Assembly (NCBI RefSeq): GCF_001886715.1
Contig: NZ_CP018082.1
Location: 744,001-808,000 of the forward strand
Direction: 5' to 3'
DNA from: Nocardia mangyaensis
GTDB taxonomy: Bacteria > Actinomycetota > Actinomycetes > Mycobacteriales > Mycobacteriaceae
DNA length: 64,000 nucleotides
This document shows, in pieces, positions 15,939-27,300 of the stretch. The position numbers were made by a program, and so were the translations under genes. The notes beneath the pieces are model-generated. The model was not told the origin of the DNA. It ran no database searches and worked only from the letters and a program-made list of their open reading frames with translations. How positions within the stretch are numbered: the first letter of the stretch is position 1; every line of letters begins with the position of its first letter.

Positions 15939-16356
15939 GGAATCCGGGTACCGGAATCCGGTGGGCCTGCTCGATACCGGTGTCCTCATCGACCTCGCCC
16001 GCGTTGATGATGATCACCTGCCGGTGCGTTCCCGGATCAGCACCGTCACCCTCGCGGAATTGGGTATCGGCATCGCCCTTTCCGCAACTCCAACGGAGTT
16101 GGCGTTGCGCTCTGAGCGGATGTCGGAGGTCGAGCACGCTTTCGACGCGCTGCCGCTGTGCAGCGCCGCTGCCCGGCGCTTCACATCGATGGCGAAGCTG
16201 GTGGTGGCTGCGGGGCGAAATCCGAAGCCGCGCAAGTTCGATCTGATGATCGCGGCCATTGCCTCTGTCAACGATCTCCCGCTCTACACCAGCAATGTCG
16301 CTGATTTCACCGGGCTCGAACCCGTATTGACTGTGGTACCGGTCCCGGTGAGCTGA
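15931..16356 (+). CDS. vapC: PIN-domain ribonuclease toxin (VapC)
   Basis: 141 aa PIN domain. Acidic metal ligands are visible in order: Asp15 (GLLDTGVLIDL), Glu43 (TLAELGIG), Asp104 (KFDLMIAA) and Asn122/Asp125 (YTSNVADF). VapC toxins are Mg-dependent endoribonucleases, usually cutting tRNA or rRNA. All key residues appear present, so the toxin is probably active. It is the second gene of a two-gene operon with the antitoxin. Confidence 0.9.
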   Translation: MTEESGYRNPVGLLDTGVLIDLARVDDDHLPVRSRISTVTLAELGIGIALSATPTELALRSERMSEVEHAFDALPLCSAAARRFTSMAKLVVAAGRNPKPRKFDLMIAAIASVNDLPLYTSNVADFTGLEPVLTVVPVPVS

Positions 16357-16397
16357 CGATCTTCCGATCACATCGGTTCGGTGATGGGTGGGTCGAT

Positions 16398-17144
16398 TCA
16401 GAACCCGTCGAATCCGCCGTCGAAACCGTGGTCGTCGAGGCCGGGGTCGCCATCCCAGGAACCGTCGGTGCCTTCCCCTTCGTCGCCCTGGCCGAGGGAG
16501 TCCTCGCCGGTGCCGTTCTCGAAGGCCTGGGCGGTGTAGCCGACGCCGGCCATGCCGGTGAAGAGGCTGGCGAACAGCAGGGCCGAGCCCGCGCCCCAGG
16601 CGCCGGCGATCAGGGCGGGTTTCCACCAGGGTTCGGAGTACCAGCCGGCGGGGACGGGGCGACCGGCGACACGGCCGCCGGGGAAGTAGTTGGGGGTGCC
16701 CGCGGAGGGGGCGGGGGAGGCGGCGATGCGGCGGCCGTTGTGTTCGACGATCCGTTGCCGGTCGACCTGGCCGGCGATCTCCTGGCCGTCGAGGGCGGGG
16801 ATCGGTGGTCCGGGGTCCATGTCCATCGCGACGCGGGCGGCGCGGATGTAATAGAGGCCCTCCAGGGCCGACTGCTTGGCCAGGTGCGCCTGCCCGGCGG
16901 AGGTGGCTCGGTCGATCTGGCCGCCCGCGGCGTTGTAGCGCTCGGAGGCGTCGGCCAGTGCCTGGCGGGCGGCCTCGTTGCGGGGTGAGAGCTGATAGAC
17001 CTGCCCGCCGAGCCGTTCGATCGTCACCCTCGCCTCGGCCTGGGCCTGCTCGAGATCGCGCGCGTCACGCTTGTTCTGTTCGGCGCGCAGGTACAGCAAC
17101 GCGGCCACCGACACGATGACGATCGCGATCAACCACCACAACAT
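16398..17144 (-). CDS. Membrane-anchored coiled-coil protein (DUF1542-like)
   Basis: 248 aa from ATG 17144, preceded by GGAAGAGG; a longer frame to 17210 is less likely. An N-terminal membrane helix (MLWWLIAIVIVSVAALLYL) is followed by a predicted coiled coil (residues 20-100, Ala/Gln/Glu-rich). A second hydrophobic segment follows (ALIAGAWGAGSALLFASLF), then a Gly/Asp-rich acidic tail ending GFDGGFDGF. The architecture resembles actinobacterial DUF1542 membrane proteins of unknown function; the name is from memory of the pattern. It is convergent with vapC. Confidence 0.62.
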   Translation of the reverse strand: MLWWLIAIVIVSVAALLYLRAEQNKRDARDLEQAQAEARVTIERLGGQVYQLSPRNEAARQALADASERYNAAGGQIDRATSAGQAHLAKQSALEGLYYIRAARVAMDMDPGPPIPALDGQEIAGQVDRQRIVEHNGRRIAASPAPSAGTPNYFPGGRVAGRPVPAGWYSEPWWKPALIAGAWGAGSALLFASLFTGMAGVGYTAQAFENGTGEDSLGQGDEGEGTDGSWDGDPGLDDHGFDGGFDGF

Positions 17145-17243
17145 CGCGCACCTCTTCCGTTCGAGGTTTCGAGATGCTGTCCAGTTTACTGATCGGTTGC
17201 CCGATCGCACTGAACCGTGATGATCAGCGCGTTGCCGGATAGC

Positions 17244-18383
<1,140 letters not shown>

Positions 18384-18389
18384 GGGGTC

Positions 18390-18419
18390 ACAGTACGTCC
18401 CGCACTGAATTGCGTGCAA
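18390..18419 (-). promoter_or_regulatory. Promoter of the acyl-CoA dehydrogenase gene
   Basis: On the minus strand TTGCAC (18414-18419) and TACTGT (18390-18395) are separated by 18 bp. Six nt follow to ATG 18383, implying a leaderless mRNA. Confidence 0.6.
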
Positions 18420-18433
18420 GGAAGCACGGAATT
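18408..18433. promoter_or_regulatory. Candidate TetR operator
   Basis: Arms AATTGCGTGC and GCACGGAATT are inverted repeats with one mismatch around AAGGAA. The site covers the -35 of the acyl-CoA dehydrogenase gene and lies just upstream of the TetR -10, so it can control both divergent genes. Confidence 0.6.
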
Positions 18434-18442
18434 TTCCGGTCG

Positions 18443-18448
18443 TATACT
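18443..18448 (+). promoter_or_regulatory. -10 box of the TetR gene
   Basis: TATACT exactly 6 nt before ATG 18455. No Shine-Dalgarno, so a leaderless start is likely. Confidence 0.5.
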
Positions 18449-18454
18449 GGCCCG

Positions 18455-19054
18455 ATGCCCGAGCTCCCACCGAACAAGCATCAGGAGAAGAGTCTGCGAA
18501 CGCGGACGCTGCTGCTCGACGCCGCGATCGAGAGCCTGGCCGAGGTCGGCTACGCGGGCGCCTCGATCGCCGACATCACCGCTCGCGCGGGGGTGACCCG
18601 CGGCGCGCAGCTGCACCAGTTCCACACGCGCAACGAGCTTTTCGCGCAGGCGATCGGGCACCTCACCGAGCGGCAGCGAGAAGCCATGCAGCGCAAGGCG
18701 AGAACGCTGCCCGAGGACACCCCCGCCGGTGCCGTGCTGGTCCAGTTGGTCACCGCCACCTTCGCCGGTGGACTCGGGCGCGCGGCGGTGGAGCTGTATG
18801 TCGGCATCGCCAACGACCCGCCGCTGCGCCGCGAGATGCTGCGCGTGCAGCACGATCTCACGGTGGAACTGCTCGATCGCTGTGCCGAGCTGATCGACGC
18901 CCACATCGCCCGTGATCGGCTGGAGAGTACGTTCTGGCTCACCATCAACCTGGTCCGTGGCGCCACCCTGGACGAGATGGTCGGGCGCGATCGGGTGCGT
19001 CGCAAGCAGGTGCTGGCCGACTGGACAGCCCTCGCGGAGTCCGCGCTGCGCTGA
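18455..19054 (+). CDS. TetR family transcriptional regulator
   Basis: 199 aa. The N-terminal HTH (residues about 20-65) reads RTRTLLLDAAIESLAEVGYA, then SIADITARAGVTRGAQLHQF, the usual TetR recognition region. The helical C-terminal ligand domain is divergent, as normal for the family. Start is at ATG 18455, directly behind a TATACT -10 box. It diverges from the acyl-CoA dehydrogenase over 71 bp that contain a 26-bp palindrome, so it probably represses that gene and itself. Ligand unknown; a fatty acyl-CoA is plausible from context. Confidence 0.9.
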   Translation: MPELPPNKHQEKSLRTRTLLLDAAIESLAEVGYAGASIADITARAGVTRGAQLHQFHTRNELFAQAIGHLTERQREAMQRKARTLPEDTPAGAVLVQLVTATFAGGLGRAAVELYVGIANDPPLRREMLRVQHDLTVELLDRCAELIDAHIARDRLESTFWLTINLVRGATLDEMVGRDRVRRKQVLADWTALAESALR

Positions 19055-19142
19055 TCCGGCCCGGCGAATCCCGTGCTCCGGACCGCCTCGGTCGGTGGCC
19101 CGCACGCTGTCGCGGGGTCGGCATCGCCGTGTCCCGTCGGCC

Positions 19143-19148
19143 TATTAT
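19143..19148 (+). promoter_or_regulatory. -10 box of the ArsR gene
   Basis: TATTAT exactly 6 nt before ATG 19155, with no Shine-Dalgarno, giving a likely leaderless transcript. Confidence 0.45.
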
Positions 19149-19154
19149 CTGCGC

Positions 19155-19535
19155 ATGAACGCAGATGGCCGCCTGCCCCTGGACGAGGATCAAGTCGGCC
19201 TGGTGGTCGAGGTGTTCCGCATGCTCGCGGATCCGACCCGCGTCCAGGTCCTGTGGGCGCTGGCCGACGAGGAATTGTCGGTCAACGAACTGGCGAACCG
19301 AGTCGGCAAGCCGGGCCCCTCGGTCTCTCAGCACCTGGCGAAACTGCGCATGGCCCGCCTGGTCCGCACCCGCCGCGAGGGCACCACGATCTACTACTCG
19401 CTCGACAATGACCACGTCCGGCGCCTCGTCGTCGACGCTGTTCACAACGCCGAACATGCGGGTCCCGGTGTGCCCGCGCACCATAGGGGGCCCGATGCCG
19501 AGCCGCCGCACAACCGACCGTCTAGTCCACGGTGA
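19155..19535 (+). CDS. ArsR/SmtB family regulator
   Basis: 126 aa winged-helix repressor: RMLADPTRVQVLWALADEEL, then the recognition helix KPGPSVSQHLAKLRMARLV and the wing RRREGTTIYYSL (after RT). The C-terminal helix LDNDHVRRLVVDAVHNAEHA aligns with the alpha-5 metal site of CzrA/NmtR. Two ligand positions (CzrA Asp84 and His97) read Asn here, so the classical site is incomplete; a His-containing tail (VPAHHRG) follows. Metal sensing is therefore uncertain. The start at ATG 19155 follows a -10 box. The acyl-CoA ligase gene lies downstream on the same strand after 112 bp, but no functional link is shown. Confidence 0.88.
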   Translation: MNADGRLPLDEDQVGLVVEVFRMLADPTRVQVLWALADEELSVNELANRVGKPGPSVSQHLAKLRMARLVRTRREGTTIYYSLDNDHVRRLVVDAVHNAEHAGPGVPAHHRGPDAEPPHNRPSSPR

Positions 19536-19610
19536 GCACAACGACCAGCAGGAATGTTGTCTGAGGAAACAGTCGACGAGGCCATACTTTTCGGTAACAT
19601 CGCCGTTGGC

Positions 19611-19624
19611 GTGACTCATGTCAC
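19611..19624. promoter_or_regulatory. CRP-like palindrome upstream of the acyl-CoA ligase
   Basis: GTGACTCATGTCAC fits GTGA-N6-TCAC, the core of CRP-family sites. It ends 23 bp before the start codon, a position suited to repression or an mRNA leader site. Confidence 0.4.
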
Positions 19625-19647
19625 GGCAGGGACTTGAAGGAGCACCG

Positions 19648-21285
<1,638 letters not shown>

Positions 21286-21295
21286 TCCCGGAACG

Positions 21296-21331
21296 AAAGG
21301 CGGGCGTGGAACTTCTTCCATGCCCGCCTTC
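21296..21331 (+). terminator. Terminator of the acyl-CoA ligase gene
   Basis: Stem AAGGCGGGC...TGGAA / TTCCA...GCCCGCCTT with loop CTTC and one G-T position; the downstream T-tract is weak. Confidence 0.75.
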
Positions 21332-21415
21332 GTCATTCAGTTGTTTGTTCGATTGTCGGATTCTGTTGTGCGATGCAGTTGTCGGTATTCAGTTGTCGAG
21401 GAGAAACGCTGTGGC

Positions 21416-21808
21416 TCAACAGTTCCGGAGTTCCGGGCTCTGGTTGAGGAGCTGGGCGCGCGGGCTGATGTAGCGCGAGTAGGTCTCGCCGCCGACCGAC
21501 GACAGCGGGAAGGCCGCGACGCGGTGGCAGTTCTGGAAGGCCAGCTTCACGCCGAAATGCCGTTCCAGACCACCGCGAATGGCATCGGAGGCCAGGGCGC
21601 GCAGCAGCTGGCCGCGAGCCACCTCGTCCGGCGGCGGCACCCGGTTGTCGGCGTATTCCTCGTCACCGGCCCGCAGATCGGCGGCCACCCGGCTCACGAC
21701 CTCCCACGCGTAGGGCAGCGAGGTGCGGACACATTCGACGAACTCGGCATCGTCGATATCGCCCTGTTCGGCACGTTCGAGCAGCGCTGCGGAAACCTCG
21801 AGGGACAT
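21416..21808 (-). CDS. Conserved actinobacterial protein (SCO5389-like)
   Basis: 130 aa soluble protein. The sequence, for example DDAEFVECVRTSLPYAWEVV, ALASDAIRGGLERHFGV and the end RAQLLNQSPELRNC, matches from memory a family conserved throughout actinobacteria as SCO5389 family protein. The function of the family is not known. No membrane segment or catalytic motif is evident. It is convergent with the acyl-CoA ligase gene across a terminator and followed upstream on the same strand by the nitronate monooxygenase-like gene (84-bp gap). Confidence 0.75.
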   Translation of the reverse strand: MSLEVSAALLERAEQGDIDDAEFVECVRTSLPYAWEVVSRVAADLRAGDEEYADNRVPPPDEVARGQLLRALASDAIRGGLERHFGVKLAFQNCHRVAAFPLSSVGGETYSRYISPRAQLLNQSPELRNC

Positions 21809-21892
21809 GGCGCTCTCCTCCTGCTTGGTGTGGTCGGCGGGATGCGATGCCCCTTCGATTCTAGGGCCAATCCACCGTCGGCAACCCTGGAT

Positions 21893-22930
21893 TCATTCCG
21901 AAAGCGCTTTCCTCAGTGCGTTTTTCGCGTCGGCTGCCAGCTCGGTGATCAGTTCGCCCGCCGATTGCTCGGTGCTGAGCGAATGCGCTTGCCCCGCCCA
22001 CAGATTCACATCATCGGAGTTGCCCGCGGCCTTGCCCTCGGCGCGCAGTGGCGCCGTGGCGTAATGAATTTCGGGGTAGGCGGCGGGCGCCGCCGCGGAG
22101 TGCTCGACAAGGAAACGGTTGCGGACTCCGCGCGCACGGCGTCCGGTGAACGCTCGGGTCAGCATCGTCGGTTCGGCGGAGCCGATCGCACCGCGGTGCA
22201 CGGGGTTGGTGCCCGCCTCCGGGCAGCGCAGCAAGGCGGTGCCGATCTGGGCCGCCGCGGCTCCCGCGGCGAGGACGGCGGCCACGCCCGCGCCGGTGGC
22301 GATGCCGCCCGCGGCGACGAGTGGCCGCTCGGTGACGACGGCGAGCAGCTGGAGCAGGGTCAGCAGGCCGGGCGGGTCGATCGGGTCCTCGGCCGGGTCG
22401 TCGAGGAAGCTCGCGCGGTGCCCGCCCGCCTCGGCGCCCTGCGCGATCAGCACGTCGGCGCCCGCGTCGAGCGCGATGAGCGCCTCGGCGGGCGAGGTGA
22501 CCGTGACCCACACCTGGGTGCCGACCGCGTGCAGCCGGTCCACCTCCACCGCGGTGGGGCAGCCGAAGGTCGTCGAGACCACCGCGACCGGATCGGCCAC
22601 CAGCAGGTCGAGCTTCTCGGCCCAGGCGTCGGTGTCGTGCTTCGGGGTGCCGAGGGGGAAGCGGGCACCCAGCTCGGCGAGGTAGGTGGCGTAGGTCGCG
22701 GGCTCGGCCACCGGGCCCGGCGTGAACAGATTCACCCCGAACGGGGCCGTGGTCGCCGCTCTGGTCGCGGCGATCTGCGCGGCCACCGCGTCGACGCCCA
22801 GGTATCCGGCGGCGAGTTGACCTAATCCGCCTGCCGCCGAGACGGCGACCACCAACTCGGGGGTGGAGGGGCCGCCCGCCATGGGCGCGGCGACGATGGG
22901 GACACGCAAGCTCTCGATCACCATGGGCAC
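21893..22930 (-). CDS. Nitronate monooxygenase-like flavoprotein
   Basis: 345 aa FMN-dependent TIM-barrel protein of the NMO/2-nitropropane dioxygenase family. The N-terminal PIVAAPMAGGPSTPELVVAV and VSTTFGCPT segments are present, the flavin region carries the likely catalytic His in AQGAEAGGHR, and VAAGGIATGAGVAAVLAAGA is the phosphate-binding segment. Members oxidise alkyl nitronates such as propionate-3-nitronate for detoxification, and some act as enoyl reductases. Start is ATG 22930 or 22924. It is divergent from the M23 peptidase. Confidence 0.88.
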   Translation of the reverse strand: MPMVIESLRVPIVAAPMAGGPSTPELVVAVSAAGGLGQLAAGYLGVDAVAAQIAATRAATTAPFGVNLFTPGPVAEPATYATYLAELGARFPLGTPKHDTDAWAEKLDLLVADPVAVVSTTFGCPTAVEVDRLHAVGTQVWVTVTSPAEALIALDAGADVLIAQGAEAGGHRASFLDDPAEDPIDPPGLLTLLQLLAVVTERPLVAAGGIATGAGVAAVLAAGAAAAQIGTALLRCPEAGTNPVHRGAIGSAEPTMLTRAFTGRRARGVRNRFLVEHSAAAPAAYPEIHYATAPLRAEGKAAGNSDDVNLWAGQAHSLSTEQSAGELITELAADAKNALRKALSE

Positions 22931-23043
22931 GAGTCTGGTCCGTGCGGGCGTCGGCGTGGGTGTCCGGCGGCGCGCGTGACCGGCTCGGCAATGTGATCGT
23001 TACTGCCCGACACGTCATTTACCTGGGCATTCAGGGCAAAAGG

Positions 23044-23071
23044 TTGCGGAATGGTCACGGCCGAGTAGAGT
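23044..23071 (+). promoter_or_regulatory. Possible promoter of the M23 peptidase
   Basis: TTGCGG-16 bp-TAGAGT, which would give a leader of about 110 nt. The leader holds a CCGAAC/GTTCGG inverted repeat near 23090-23110. Confidence 0.35.
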
Positions 23072-23191
23072 TCCCGTCACAACGGATGCCGAACCGTTAC
23101 AGAAGTTCGGTGGTGGGAACACTCAGGTGGCTCCCGCGCTGGTCGTCAGACCGGTTTCGTTTTCCTTGTTGTCGGACGCTAGGACGAGACC

Positions 23192-24055
23192 TTGTCGCAG
23201 CACCGTGTGGGCCCCGAATCCATCTCCGTGCAGGCCCTGTTGGGTGACACGGGTGCTGGGCGCCCCAATCGGCACCGTGCCGAGCCGTCTCGCACCGATC
23301 GGGTGCGCGCCGCCGCCACCGCCGCGGTCGCCGCCGGTGCCCTGGTCGGCACCGCCGCCCAGGTCGCGCCCGCGCTCGCCTTCGCCGCCCCGCTGCTACC
23401 GAGCCAGGACGACACCAAGGAATCCGTGGTCCCCGCCGCCGCGCGTCAGGCCGCCGAGGTGAACCTGGTAGCCGCCCGCGAGGCCGCTCCCGCTCCCGAG
23501 GCCGCCGCCCCGGTGAACGCGGTGGCCGCGCCCATCGCCGCCCCGGTCGCCGCGCCGTTCGGCATCGGCAACCTGCCGCCGGAGATCGCCGGTCCGCTCG
23601 GACAGGTCGAGGACATCCTCCAGGGCATCCAGCACCAGGTCGCGCCGCCGCAGGCCGCCCGCCCGGTCGCCGGCCCGATCAGCTCCGGCTTCGGCGCCCG
23701 CTGGGGCGCCATGCACTACGGCGTCGACTTCGCCGATTCGCTCGGCGCGCCGATTCACTCCGTGGCCAACGGCACCGTCATCGAGGCGGGCCCGGCCTCC
23801 GGCTTCGGCCTCTGGGTGCGGGTGCTGCAGGACGACGGCACCACCGCGGTCTACGGCCACGTCAACGAAATGCTGGTCAGCGAAGGCCAGCGGGTGAACG
23901 CGGGCGATGTCATCGCGACCGTCGGCAACCGCGGCCAGTCCACCGGCCCGCACCTGCACCTGGAGATCTGGGATCAGGGCGGCGCCAAGATGGACCCGAT
24001 CCCGTACCTGGCCTCCAGGGGCGTGCCGATGGAGTGGGGCCCGTCCTCGCACTGA
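23192..24055 (+). CDS. M23 family metallopeptidase (peptidoglycan endopeptidase)
   Basis: 287 aa secreted or membrane-anchored protein starting at TTG 23192. An Arg-containing N-terminus leads into a hydrophobic segment (AAATAAVAAGALVGTAAQV, residues about 40-60), then an Ala/Pro-rich linker to about residue 150. The LytM domain keeps the zinc ligands: HYGVDFA (His and Asp) and HLHLEIW (HxH), with GHVNEML between them. M23 enzymes cut peptide cross-links of peptidoglycan and act in growth or division. The domain appears intact. It is the last gene before the NRPS block and is followed by a long hairpin. Confidence 0.9.
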   Translation: MSQHRVGPESISVQALLGDTGAGRPNRHRAEPSRTDRVRAAATAAVAAGALVGTAAQVAPALAFAAPLLPSQDDTKESVVPAAARQAAEVNLVAAREAAPAPEAAAPVNAVAAPIAAPVAAPFGIGNLPPEIAGPLGQVEDILQGIQHQVAPPQAARPVAGPISSGFGARWGAMHYGVDFADSLGAPIHSVANGTVIEAGPASGFGLWVRVLQDDGTTAVYGHVNEMLVSEGQRVNAGDVIATVGNRGQSTGPHLHLEIWDQGGAKMDPIPYLASRGVPMEWGPSSH

Positions 24056-24080
24056 GCGGGAGAGCGGATTCGTCCGCGTG

Positions 24081-24122
24081 AGCAGAGTGACGGTGGTCGA
24101 TTATGACCCCCGTCACTTTGCT
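24081..24122 (+). terminator. Terminator-like hairpin after the M23 gene
   Basis: 18-bp stem (24081-24098 with 24105-24122), one mismatch and one G-U, with a 6-nt loop. There is no U-tract, as is common in actinobacteria. Confidence 0.7.
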
Positions 24123-24215
24123 GTTCGAACCGGCAACATCGGCTATCACCGCGCCGATACTCCCCTGTGCCCACGGGACGGGTGTCCTGGGAACTGGGGG
24201 CTTGCGGCGCGATCC

Positions 24216-24243
24216 GAGACTGCCTGTCGTCGGCCCTTATGAT
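24216..24243 (+). promoter_or_regulatory. Possible promoter of the NRPS genes
   Basis: A near-consensus -10, TATGAT (24238-24243), lies 16 bp after a weak -35, GAGACT. It is 62 bp upstream of the NRPS1 ATG. Confidence 0.4.
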
Positions 24244-24305
24244 GGATCGACCGCCCGGCGCGGGCCACCGCGTGTCCAGGCTAGTTGAGAGGTGAATGAA
24301 CTCGA

Positions 24306-27300
24306 ATGGAAACCGCCCGTCGTTCTGCCCGCGGTAGCCGCCGTCGCCGGTCGAGCAGTCCGACCTTCGGGCAGTTGCTGACGGCAGCCGTCGAATCGGC
24401 AGCCGAGTCCAGCGCCATCCGGTTCAACCCCACCGGTGCCCCCGCCGACCAGCGTGAGCTCAGCTATCGCGAGCTCGACGAGCGGTCCTCGCGGCTGGCC
24501 CGTGAGCTCATCGCGCACGGGGTCGGCCCCGGCGACGTGGTCGCCATCGGCATCGCGCGCAGCGTCGAGTCGGTGCTCGCGGTCTGGGCGATCGCCAAGA
24601 CCGGCGCGGCCTACGTCCCGGTCGACCCCAACTATCCGGCCGACCGCATCGCCCACATCGTGTCCGACTCCGGCGCGATCCTCGGCCTGACCATCGCCGC
24701 GCATCGGCCGGTCCTCGGGGCCGGTATCGATTGGCTCGAACTCGACGACCCGGCGACGGCCGCGCGCCTGGAGGCCAGGCCCGCGCACCCGATCTCCTAC
24801 GCCGATCGGCTGCGCACCCTCGACGAGCGCCATCCCGCCTACGTCATCTACACCTCCGGCTCCACCGGCAAGCCCAAGGGCGTTGTCGTCACCCATACCG
24901 GTCTGGCCGGGCTGGTCGCCGCCGAGCGGGAGCACTACGGCGTCACCGCGCAGGCGCGCGTGCTGCACGTGTGCTCCCCGAACTTCGACGTCTCGGTGCT
25001 GGAGCTGTTGCTGACGTTCTCGGCCGGCGCCACCCTGGTGATCGCGCCGCCGCAGGTCTTCGGCGGATTCGAACTCGCCGACCTGCTGGCGCGCGAACGC
25101 GTCTCGCACATGCTCATCACGCCGGGCGCGTTGGAGTCGGTCGATCCGGCCGGGCTGGACGAGTTGCGCACCGTCGTCGTCGCCGGGGACAAGTTCGGGC
25201 CCGAGCTGGTGGGCCGCTGGGCGGTCGGCGAGCGCGCGTTCTACAACGGCTACGGCCCGACCGAGGCCACCATCCTGGCCACCAGCACCGCGCCGATGGA
25301 CCCGGCCGCACCGGTGACGATCGGCGCCGCGATCGCGGGAGTCGGTGCGTTCGTTCTGGATTCGCGGCTGCGCCCGGTGCCGAGCGGGGTGATCGGCGAG
25401 TTGTATCTGACCGGTCCCGCGCTGGCGCAGGGCTACCTGAACCGGCCCGGCCTGACCGCGGAACGCTTCGTGGCCAGCCCCTTCGGTGCCGACAACGGTG
25501 ACCCGAACGCCCGGCTGTACCGCACCGGAGACCTGGTGCGGCGCAGCGAATCCGGTGACGGCGTCATCGAGTACATGGGCCGCTCGGACTTCCAGGTCAA
25601 GATCCGCGGATTCCGTATCGAACTGGGCGAGATCGACAATGCCCTCACCGCGCATCCCGCGATCGACTTCGCGGCCACCCTGGGCAAGACCTTGCCCTCG
25701 GGCGCGACGGCGCTGGTGTCGTATGTGCTGCCCCGCGCGGGCGCGACGGTGGACGTGGCCGCCCTCGACGACTTCCTCGCGGAATCGTTGCCCGGCTACA
25801 TGATTCCGGCCGCGATCATGACGCTCGCCGAGATCCCGCTCACCCCGGTGGGCAAGCTCGATCGACAAGCGCTGCCGGAGCCGGTGTTCGCGGCCAGGGA
25901 GTTCCGGGCGCTGTCGACGCCGGTCGAGGAGATCGTCGCCGAGGTCTTCGCGGCGCTGCTGACGGTCGGTGACGGCGAAGCCGTGCGGGTCGGCGCCGAC
26001 GACGACTTCTTCGAGCTGGGCGGCAACTCGCTGCTCGCGGCCCAGGCGGCGGCCAGGATCGGCGCCGCGCTCGATACCAGGGTGCCGGTGCAGACGCTGT
26101 TCGAGGCGAGCACCGTGGCCGCGCTCGCGCAGCGGGTCGAACGGCACATCGGTACCGGCTCGGACCAGGCGCTGGTGCCGCAGCCGCGTCCCGAGCAGAT
26201 TCCACTGTCGTTCGCGCAGCAGCGGATGTGGTTCCTCAACCGGTTCGACGTCACCAGCGCGGTGAACAACATGCCGGTCGCGGTGCGCCTGTCGGGGGAA
26301 CTCGACGCGGCGGCGCTGCGGTCGGCGGTGCACGATCTGGTGGGCAGGCACGAAGTACTGCGCACCATCTACCCTGAGATCGATGGCCAGGGCTACCAGG
26401 TGATCCTGCCGCTCACCGATCCGCGCGCGCTGCCGGAACTGCCGGTGCGCGAGGTTTTGCCCGAGCAGGTGCCCGCGGTGGTCACCGCCGCGGTGACGAC
26501 CGGTTTCGACATCACCATCGCCCCGCCGATCCGGCTGGAACTGTTGCGCGTCGGGCCCGAGGAGCACGTGCTGGTGTGCGTGGTCCACCACATCGCGGGT
26601 GACGGTGTCTCGATGGGTCCGCTCACGCGCGACCTGATGAGCGCCTATCTGCAGCGCGTGGCGGGCGCCGAGCCGCAGTGGGCCCCGCTGGCCGTGCAGT
26701 ACGCCGACTTCACGCTGTGGCAGCGCGCGGTGCTCGGTGCCGAGGACGATCCGGACTCGGTGCTGGCCGAGCAGATCGGCTACTGGCGCGAGCAGCTGGC
26801 CGGTCTGCCCGATCAGCTCGACCTGCCCACCGACCGTCCGCGTCCCGTGCACGCCACCTCGCGCGGCGCCGGATACGACTTCCGCATCCCGGCCGAGATC
26901 CACGCCGGGCTCGATCGACTCGCCCGCGGCAGCCAGTCGACGCTGTTCATGGTGGTGCACACCGCGTTGTCGGTGCTGCTGTCGCGCCTGTCGGGCACGA
27001 CCGACATCGCCGTCGGTACGCCGGTCGCCGGTCGTGGCGACGCGGCACTGGACGACCTGATCGGCATGTTCGTCAACACGCTCGTGCTGCGCACCGAGAT
27101 CGATCCGGCGCGCGGCTTCGCCGATCAGCTCGCCGTGACCGGCGCGGCCGATGTCGCCGCCTTCGGCCATGCCGATGTGCCGTTCGAGCGGCTGGTCGAG
27201 ATCCTGGACCCGGCCCGCTCCACCGCGCGGCATCCGCTGTTCCAGGTGATGCTCAGCTTCCAGAACATGGCGCGTACCGCACTGGAACTGCCCGGGCTCT

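Noticed and set aside
16357..16397. Terminator between vapC and the membrane protein gene
   Set aside because: Only a 5-bp stem can be drawn; not convincing.
22931..23191. Riboswitch (such as c-di-AMP type) before the M23 peptidase
   Set aside because: The conserved motifs of that class are not seen; only a small inverted repeat and a promoter-like pair are present.
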